From Purshia tridentata (Eukaryota; Streptophyta; Magnoliopsida; Rosales; Rosaceae), in contig QANT01006344.1 of the NCBI GenBank assembly GCA_003254885.1, positions 17,923 through 81,922 of the forward strand: DNA of 64,000 bases, written 5' to 3'. Positions 54,984-64,000 of this stretch are shown piece by piece. The notes below the pieces were generated by a model that saw only the letters and a list, made by a program, of their open reading frames with translations, was not told the DNA's origin and did no database searches. The first letter of the stretch is position 1. Each line of letters starts with the position of its first letter. The position numbers and the translations under genes were made by a program.

Positions 54984-57900
54984 AAGAATGCACGAATACG
55001 TCATTTCGGTGCATACTCAGTCTAACTTGGTCCGAATTGCACCAACATGTGCCCAATTTGTAAGATAGAGGTGAGGAAGCACTCTCTAATGTCTCGATTA
55101 CCATGCTAGCCATAAAGAACCACTTTGGGTCTTAGGAGAGAACGAAAACGTCATTTCGGTGCACACATGGTACAGTTTGGTTAAAGTTGCACCAAAATGT
55201 TATTGGTTGGCAAGAAAGACATGGGGAAGAACTTTCCCATGCTTGGATTAGCATTCTAGACCCAACGAACCAGTTTAGGTGTTAAGAATGCATGGAACGT
55301 CATTTCGGTGCAAACTGTGCACAACTTGGTTAAAGTTGCACCAAAACGTGCGCGGTTGGCAAGAAGCATGTTATTACACTTGGATTAACGTTCTAGCCCT
55401 CAAGAAGCATATTTCATGTTAATAAGGAGCTAAAACCTCATTTCAATGCATACTTAGTCTACTTTCGTCTAAATTGCATCCAAACATGCCCGGTTGGCAA
55501 TAGGGACATGAGGACACACGTTGTGATGTCTCGATTAGCGTGCCAGCACTAAAGAACACTTTAGATGTTAAGATTTCACGAAAACATCATTTCAGTGCGT
55601 ACTCAGTCCGAATTCGTCCAAATTGCACAAAAACTTCCTTTTTGGGCAAGAAAGACATAAGGAGGCACCTTCTCATGGCTCGATATTAGCGTCCTAACCC
55701 TAAGGATCCACTTGAGGCCTTAAGGATGCACGAAAACGTCATTTTGGCGCACACTGAGCCCAAGTCGATTAAAGTTGCGCCAAAATGTTCCCTGGTTGAA
55801 AGAAAGACATGCGGAAGTACTCTCTCATCTCTCAATACGCGTTCAAGCTCCAAAGTACAACTTTAGCTGCTAAGAATGGACAAATACGTCATTTCGGTGC
55901 ATACTCGGTGTAACTTGGTCCAAGTTGCTCGAAAAAGTGCTCGATTCGCAAGAAAGAGGTGAGGAAGCACTCTCTAAGGTCTCGATTAGCGTGCTAGCCC
56001 TAAAGAACCACTTTGGGTGTTAGGAGTGAACGAAAACGTCATTTCGGTGCACACATTGTGCAGTTTGGTTAAACTTGCACCAAAAAGTTACCGGTTGGCA
56101 AGAAAGACATGGGGAAGCACTTTCCCATGCTTGGATTACCATTCTAGCCATAAAGAAGCACATTTCGTGTTTAGAAGGCGAGAAGGACATGAGGACGTAC
56201 GTTCTCATGTCTCGATTAGCGCGCTAGCCCTAAAGAACCACTTTAGGTCTTAAGAATCCGCGAAAACATCATTTCGGTGCGTACTCAGTCCGAATTCGTC
56301 CAAATTGCACCAAAACTTCCAGGGTGGGCAAGAAAGACATATGGAAGCACTTTCTTATGTCTCGATATTAGCGTGCTAACCCTAAGGATCCACTTGAGGC
56401 GTTAAGGACACACAAAAACGTCATTTCGGTGCACACTGAGTCCAAGTCGATTAAAGTTGCACCAAAACGTTCTCCAGTTGAAAGAAAGACATGGAGAAGC
56501 ACTCTCTCATGTCTCGATAAGCGTTCAAGCCTGAAAGAACAGCTTTAGGTGCCAACAATGCACGAATACGTCATTTCGGTGCAAACTTAGTCTAACTTTG
56601 TCCAAATTGCACCAAAACGTACCCGATTCGCAAGATAGAGGTGAGGAAGCACTCCCTAATGTCTCGATTAGCATGCTAGCCCTAAAGAACCACTTTGGGT
56701 GTGAGGAGTGAAAGAAAACATCATTTCGGTGCACACACTGCGCAGTTTGGTTAAAGTTGCACCAAAACATTATCGGTTGGCAAGAAAGACATGGGGAAGA
56801 ACTTTCCCATGCTTGGATTAGCATTCTAGCTCGAAAGAAGCACATTTCGTGTTTCGAAGGCACGAAAACATCATTTCGGTGTGTACTCAATCCAATTTCG
56901 TGCAATTTCCACCAAAATGTGCCCAGTTGGCAAGAAAGATGTGGGGAAGCACTTTCTCATTCTTGGAGTACTGTTCTAGCCCTCAAGAAGCACATGCTTT
57001 TGTTAAGAACGCACGACAACCTCATTTCGGTGCCTCCTCAACCCAATTTCGTTTCAATTGCACCAAAACGTCCCCGATTGGCAATAAGGACAAGAGGAAG
57101 CACATTTTATTGTTTGGATTAGCGTTCTAGCCCCAACGAACAAGTTTAGGTGTTAAGAATGAATGGAACGTCCTTTCGATGCACACTGTGCACAACTTTG
57201 TTAAAGTTACACCAAAACGTGCGCGGTTGGCAAGAAGCACGTTCTCATGCTTGGATTAACGTTCTAGCCCTCAACAAGCACATTTCGTTTTAAGAAACTA
57301 AAACCTCATTTCAGTGCATACTCAGTCTACTTTCGTCTAAATTGCATCAAAACGTGCCCAGTTGCCAAGAAAGACATAAGGACGCACATTCTCATGTCTC
57401 GATTAGCGTGCCGACCCTACAGAACCATTTTAGGTGTTAAGAATGCGCGAAAACATTATTTCGGTGCGCACTCAGTCCAAATTCGTCAGAATTGCACCAA
57501 AACTTCCTTGGTGGGCAAGAAAGACATAAGGAAGCACTTTCTCATTTCTCGATATTAGCATGCTAACCCTAAGGATCCACTTGAGGCCTTAAGGATGCAC
57601 GAAAACTTCATTTTGGTGCACACTGAGCCCAAGTCGATTAAAGTTGCACCAAAACGTTCCCCGATTGAAAGAAAGACATGGGGAAGCACTCTCTTAGGTC
57701 TCGAGAAGCGTTCAAGCCCCAAAGAACAACTTTCGGTGCTAAGAATGGACGAATACGTTATTTCGGTGCATACTCAGTCTGACTTGGTCCAACTTGTACC
57801 AAAACGTGCCCTATTCGTAAGAAAGAGGTGAGGAAGCACTCTCTAATGTCTCGATTAGTGTGCTAGCCCTAAAGAACCACTTTGGGTGTTAGGAGTGAAC

Positions 57901-60900
57901 GAAAACGTCATTTCGATGCACAGACTGTACAGTTTGGTTAAAGTTGCACTAAAACGTTATCGGTTGCCAAAAAAGACATGGCGAAGCACTTTCCCATGCT
58001 TGGATTAGCATTATAGCCCTAGAGAAGAACATTTCATGTTTAGAAGACACGAAAACATCATTTCGGTGCGTAATCAATCCAATTTCGTGATTTTCCACTA
58101 AAACATGCCCGGTGGGCAAGAAACATGTGGGAAAGTACTTTCTCATTCTTGGATTACCATTCTAACCCTTAAGAAGCACACACTTTTGTTAAGAACGCAC
58201 GAAAACCTCATTTCGATGCCTCGTCAACCTAATTTCGTTTCAATTGCTCCAAAACGTTCTCGGTTGGCAATAAGGACATGAGGAAGCACTTTCTCTTGTT
58301 TGGAATAGCGTTCTAGCCCCAAGGAACCAGTTTAGGTGCTTAGAATGCATGGAACGTCATTTCGGGGCACACTGTGCACAACTTGGTTAAAGTTGCACCA
58401 AAACGTGCGCGGTTGGCAGGAAGCACGTTCTCATGCTTGGATTAACATTCTAGCCCTCAAGAAGCACATTTCATGTTAAGAAATAACTAAAACCTCATTT
58501 TAGTGCATACTCAGTCTACTTCCGTCTAAATTGCATCAAAACGTGCCCGGTTGGCAAGAAGGACATGAGGACGCATGTTCTCTTGTCTTGATTACCGTGC
58601 TAGCCCTAAAGAACCACTTTAGGTGTTAAGAACACACGAAAACCTCATTGCAGTGTCCCCGGTTGGCAATAAGGACATGAGGAAGCACTTTATCTAATTT
58701 GGATTAGCGTTCTAGCCCCAACGAACCAGTTTGCGTGTTAAGAATGCATGGAACGTCATTTCGGTGCACACTGTGCACAACTTAGTTAAAGTTGCACCAA
58801 AACATGCGCGGTTGGCAAGAAGCACGTTCTTATGCTTGGATTAACATTCTAGCCCTCAAGAAGCATATTTCGTGTTAAGAAGGAGCTAAAACCTCATTTC
58901 AGTGCATACTCAGTCTACTTTCATCTAAGTCGCATCGAAACGCGCCCGGTTGGCAAGAAGGACATGACGACGCACGTTCACATGTCTCAATTAGCGTGTC
59001 AGCCCTAAAGAACCACTTTAGGTGTTAAGAATGCACGGAAACAACATTTCGGTGCTTACTCAGTCCGAATTCGCCCAAAATTTCGCCAAAACTTCCTTGG
59101 TCGGCAAGAAAGACATAAGGAAGCACTTTCTCATGTCTCAATATTAGCGTGCTAAACCTAAGGATCCACTTGAGGCCCCAAGGATGCACGACATCGTCAT
59201 TTTGATGCACACTGAGTTGAAGTCGATTAACATTGCACCAAAACGATCCCGGGTTGAAAGAAAGACATGGGGAAGCACTCTCTCATGTCTCGATCAGCGT
59301 TCAAGCCCTAAAGAACAACTTTATGTGCTAAGAATGCACGAATACGTCATTTCGGTGCATACAAAGTCTAACTTGGTCCAAATTGCACCAAAACGTGCCC
59401 GATTCGCAAGAAAGAGGTGAGCAAACACTCTCTAATGTCTCGATTAGCATGCTAGCCCTAAAGAACCTCTTTGGGTGTTGGGAGTGAACGAAAACGTCAT
59501 TTGCTTGCACACGCTGTACAGTTTGGTTAAAGTTGCACCAAAACTTTATCGGTTGGCAAGAAAGACATTGGGAAGAACTTTTCCATGCTTGGATAAGCAT
59601 TCTAGCCCTAAAGAAGCAGATTTCGTGTTTAGAAGGCACAAAAACATCATTTCGGTGCGTACTCAATCCAATTTCGTGCAATTTCCACCAAAACGTGCCT
59701 GGTTGGTAAGAAAGATGTGGGGAAGCACTTTGTCATTCTCGGACTAGCGTTCTAGCCCTCAAGAAGCACATGCTTTTGTTAAGAACACACGAAATCCTCA
59801 TTTTGGTGCCTCCTTGACCCAATTTTGTTTCAATTGCACAAAAAGGTCCCCGGTTGGCAATAAGTACATGAGGAAGTACTTTCTCTTGTTTGGATTAGTG
59901 TTCTAGCCCCAACGAACCAGTTTAGGTGTTAAGAATGCATGGAACGTCATCTCGGTGCACACTGTGCACAACTTGGTTAATGTTACACCAAAACGTGCGC
60001 GGTTGGAAAGAAAGCACGTTCTCATGCTTTGATTAACGTTCTAGCCCTCAAGAAGCACATTTTGTGTTAAGAAGGAACTAAAACCTCATTTCAGTGCATA
60101 CTCTATCTACTTTTGTCTAAATCGCATCGAAACGTGCCCGGTTGGCAAGAAGGACATGAGGATACACGTTCTCATGTCTCGATTAGCGTGCCAGCCCTAA
60201 AGAACCACTGTAGGTGTTAAGAATGTGCGAAAACATCATTTCGGTGCATACTCATTCCAAATTCGTCCAAATTGCCCCAAAACTTCCTTGGTGGGCAAGA
60301 AAGACATAAAGAAGCACTTTCTCATGTCTCGATATTAGCGTGCTTACCCTAAGGATCCACTTGAGGCCCTAATGATGTACGAAAATGCCATTTCGGTGCA
60401 CACTGAGTCCAAGTCAATTAAAATTGCACCAAAACGATCCCCGGTTGAAGGAAAGACATGGGGAAGAACTCTCTCATGTCTCGATCAGTGTTCAAGCCCC
60501 AAAGAACAACTGTAGGTGCTAAGAATGCACGAATACGTCATTTCGGTGTATACTCAGTCTAACTTTGTCCAAATTGCACGAACGAAAACGTCATTTCGGT
60601 GCACACACTATACAGTTTGGTTCAAGTTGCACCAAAACGTTATCGGTTGGCTAGAAAGACATGGGGAAGCACTTTCCCATGCTTGGATTAGCATTCTAAC
60701 CCTAAAGAAGCACATTTCGTGTTTAGTAGGCACGAAAACATCATTTCGGTGCGCACTCAATCCAATTTCGTGCAATTTCCCAAAAATGTGCCCAGTTGGC
60801 AAGAAAGATGTGGGGAAGCACTTTCTCACTCTTGCATTAGCGTTCTAGCCCTCAAGAAGCACATGGTTTTGTTAAGAATGCACGAAAACCTCATTTCAGT

Positions 60901-61995
60901 GCCTCCTCAACCCAATTTTGTTTCAATTGCGCCAAAACATCCTTAGTTGGCACTAAGGACATGAGGAAGAACTTTCTCTTTTTTCGATTAGCGTTCTAGC
61001 CCCCAACGAACCGGTTTAGGTGTAAAGAATGCATGGAACGTCATTTCGGCGGACACTGTGCACAACTTGGTTAAAGTTGCACGAAAACCTACACGGTTGG
61101 CAAGAAGCACGTTCTCATGCTTGGATTAATGTTCTAGCCCTCAAGAAGCACATTTCGTGTTACGAAGGAACTAAAACCTCATTGCAGCCCATACTCAATC
61201 TACTTTCGTCTAAATTTCATCAAAACATTCCCAGTTGGCAAGAAGGACATGAGGACGCACATTCTCATGTCTTGATTAGCGTGCCAGCCCTAAAGAACCA
61301 CTTTAGGCTTTAAGAATGCATGAAAACATCATTTTGGCACGTACTCAGTCCAAATTCGTCTGAATTGCAGTAAAACTTCCTTGGTGGGCAAGAAATACAT
61401 AAGGAAGAACTTTCTCAAGTCTCGATATTAGCATGCTAATGCTAAGGATCCACTTGAGGCCGTAAGGATGCACGAAAACATCATTTCGGTGCACACACTG
61501 TACAGTTTGGTGAATGTTGCACCAAAACGTTATCGGTTGGCAAGAAAGACATGGAGAAGTACTTTCCCATGCTTGACTTAGCATTCTAGCCCTAAAGAAG
61601 CACATTTCGTGTTTAGAAGGCACGAAAACAACATTTCGGTGCGTACTCAATCCAATTTTATGCAATTTCCACCAAAAGGTGCCTGGTTGGCAAGAAAGAT
61701 GTGGGGAAGCACTTTCTCATTCTTGGATTAGCGTTCTAGCCCTCAAAAAGCACATGCTTTTGTTAAGAACGCACGAAAACCTCATTTCGGTGCCTACTCA
61801 ACCCAATTTTGTTTCAATTGCACCAAAACGTCCCCGGTTGGCAACAAGGACATGAGGAAGCACTTTCTCTTTTTTGGATTAGCGTTCTAGCCCCAACGAA
61901 CCAGTTTAGGTGTTAAGAATGCATAGAAAGTCATTTCAGTGCAAATTGTACACAACTTGGTTAAAGTTGCACCAAAATGTGCGTGGATGGCAAGA
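54984..61995 (+). repeat. Satellite array, 5S-empty HORs (block 7)
   Basis: Plus-orientation monomers in A-H order with several deletions: D joined to F near 55258, D joined to H near 56180, H joined to E/F near 58632, B joined to C/D near 60580, and A joined to C/D near 61490. All D monomers (e.g. near 55190, 56090, 56757, 57946, 59535, 60627, 61517) lack the 5S insertion. The block ends in a G monomer at the same point as block 3 does. Confidence 0.93.
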
Positions 61996-64000
61996 GAAAC
62001 CCTAAAAGCTAAAACACAATTTTTCCTCATGTCCTGCCGCCTCTCTCTTTCTCTCCTCAGTTCTTCCTCTGTGGTATATCTATGCTATCCCTCTTTTCTC
62101 CATTTCTGCCTTTTTGCGATCTCTCTTTCTCCTCCCTTTCTCTGTGATCTCTCTTTCCTCTCTCTCCAATCTGCAGGTCACCTTTTTGTCATCGTGTTCG
62201 CCACTCTCCAGTGTTGCATCTCGTCGCTTAATCTCTTTTTCTCACGCTGGATTTCTCTCAGTCTCTCTTTCCGTCGCTGCTCTCCCCTGTCGCTCCTCTC
62301 TACCAACCTCCATCTTTGACCTTGGTATTTGTGGAAATGGAGAAACATAATGTTTTGGACTAGTTGTGTATTAGGTGAGGAGTCGGGATGGGTGTGGGGA
62401 GCAACTCCTTGGTGGGGTGTGGGTCGAGGAATCCTCATTTAATTATCCAGGGAATTAAAGTGGATTCGTGGAATGAAAAAATTTCAGGGGTGGGAGATGG
62501 ATGGGGGTGGCACCCCCAGCCCTGACCCGCCCATTTTCCATCCCTACTCATGCTTCTCCAGCCGTGTCATCAGAAACATGGATGATGGCTAGAGATGTTG
62601 AGACAATGGTGGAGAAGGTGGCTAGCGTGGAGGAAAGAGGAAGAGCGTGCTCCATGACCAGACCCAGAGTGGCCGAAAAAATTGGGAAAGTGGAAGCTTC
62701 AGTAATTACTGTGGCCGGAATGGCCATAGTATTGAGAGTTACAGCTGAGATGGCCATGGCGATTGGAGTTGGAGCAGAGGAAGATGAGGGAATTGGAGCA
62801 ATGGCAGGAGTAGTTATTGGAGGAGAAAAGCTTTCAAGAATAGCTGTTTGTTCTTCAACCACCTTTTCAAAAGTACCAGTCTCAGCTTGGGCTACTTCCT
62901 TCATTCTGGTTGCCCTTTTCTTCTTCTTTCTTGGGCTCAAGGCTATGGCCTTCCTTTTTTAGGCCGTGGAAGAAGGACTAGTTGGCCCGTTTGAAGGACC
63001 AGGAATAGTAGGCCCGGTTTCAGCAGCAAGTTAAGATTAGAATATATCTTCAGTATGTTTTTCTATAAAAAAAAAAAAGAAAAAAAAAACAAGAAGAAAA
63101 AAATCATTAAAATTTTTAAGGTATACTTGGTTCATCCTCGGTTTGGGTAGCCTCGGTCACATCCTCAGCCAGAGTTTTCGAGTGGCCAAGGGTGATATGG
63201 AGGCTACTTAGACACTTCAAAGCGACCATTTGGGTTGGGTCCTCAAAGCGATGGCGGTTAAATGTTGGCTGATAAGTGCGAAAAGCCTCGATCGCATCAG
63301 CCGAGAGCAGTCGCTAAATCAAAGACATGGAATCCCTACCTGTGTTGAAGTTGAGGGATGCAGCATAGCACTAGGCGTACTGCTTAAATTGACGCCTCCA
63401 ATAGTTGATGTTATTGAAGGAAGTAAAGTGAGGGATGGGGCATGTCTGGGTTAAGCCAAACTAGTGAGCAGCAAAAGTTGGGTGATAAACCTCAACCCTA
63501 ACTTTGTAGTTCCTTCCGGGCAAGACTCTATAGTGCAGGTCACAAGTGACAAGGAAGCAGGCCTACAACTCCCTAAGTTTGTCGTGTTGGATCTTGGAAG
63601 TAGGGAGACCCAAGGAAATTTCTAGGACAAGGAAACTAGGAACTCCAAAAGACAGAAGGATGAAATTCATCTTCTTCACGGTTAGCTAACTCAAAGAAAA
63701 AAGAGAAACAATCATCTGCTATATGAGTATGGACCTTGGCCGTGGCAAGGGCATGGCCGAGAATCCGGTCAATTGGAAGGTTAAGGACTGACCGACCTTC
63801 AAGAAAGTAAACTTGAAGCCAAAATTGGAAAAGCCATAGGAGACCAGCAACATAGAGATGCATGTTATTGGTCACAATGTCCCTAAGGCAGCGATAAAGT
63901 TAGGCTAGAATGAAAGGGGCTAGGGGTAGTGGCTCACTGGCCGATGCCAACCTATTGGCTAGCCATGGAAACTCTAAGAGGCCTTTACCAGATTTACTCA
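61996..64000. other. Non-satellite block with PMD pseudogene (copy 2, cut by window end)
   Basis: Aligns with 43735-45740 at a constant offset of about 18.26 kb, apart from small indels. Relative to copy 1 it lacks some C/T-rich sequence near 62115-62165 and has extra bases at about 62460-62478 and 62710-62745. The C/T-rich leader, G/C-rich stretch, A-rich run and PMD remnant follow in the same order. Confidence 0.85.
62548..64000 (-). pseudogene. PMD protein pseudogene, copy 2 (partial)
   Basis: The 3' two thirds of the PMD gene; its start lies beyond the window. The longest tail frame (62940-62548) gives the Lys-rich MSPRKKKKRATR segment and the Ala/Ser/Thr-rich end, closing in TGA at 62548. 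The segment around 63130-63300 is open here, whereas copy 1 has a stop. A TAA just before the Lys-rich segment is shared by both copies. At 63720 this copy has one more base than copy 1, which extends the frame HALATAKVHTHIADDCFSF. The PMD core (LHVAG-like LYVAGLLWLFQFW) is at 63780-63860. Confidence 0.68.

Overview
The window is heterochromatic DNA from a flowering plant, probably a eudicot. The signs are a plant-type 5S rRNA sequence, a Ty1/copia element primed by initiator tRNA-Met, a CACTA transposon, a plant mobile domain (PMD) pseudogene, and no compact host gene. About two thirds of it is one satellite family built from ~150 bp monomers. I could sort the monomers into eight recurring types, which I call A to H. 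They follow in fixed order and form a higher-order repeat (HOR) of about 1.19 kb, or about 1.36 kb when the D monomer carries an insertion.

The most unusual feature is that insertion. In the left 37.5 kb nearly every D monomer contains a complete 5S rRNA sequence on the minus strand. It is followed by a 28-base readthrough tail and an A8 tract, and flanked by a 15-bp target site duplication, TGGGGAAGCACTTTC. From about 38.6 kb onward the same D monomers hold the target once with nothing in it. This is the expected structure of a retroposed 5S transcript (a 5S-headed, SINE-like insertion) that entered one satellite unit and was then copied by satellite amplification. I count 14 near-complete copies and 1 truncated copy.

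Layout: 1-8139 satellite with six 5S copies; 8140-14320 non-autonomous CACTA element (TSD ACT); 14321-25573 satellite with eight 5S copies, one of them truncated; 25574-36842 full-length copia element of Sirevirus type with broken gag-pol but an intact extra ORF; 36843-43734 satellite with one last 5S copy, then empty HORs; 43735-47140 non-satellite block with a PMD pseudogene on the minus strand; 47141-54060 the same satellite inverted, split by a 2.9 kb solo LTR at 50091-52985; 54061-61995 satellite in the original orientation, with a 0.6 kb unassigned insertion at 54371-54983; 61996-64000 second copy of the PMD block, cut by the window edge.

Nothing here looks like a working host gene set. 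The only long undamaged reading frame is the 418-codon ORF downstream of pol in the copia element. The genes do not act together in a pathway. The biology is that of satellite amplification, retroposition, nested transposons, segmental duplication and inversion. One ambiguous base at 29911, flanked by a 32-bp repeat, looks like an assembly join.
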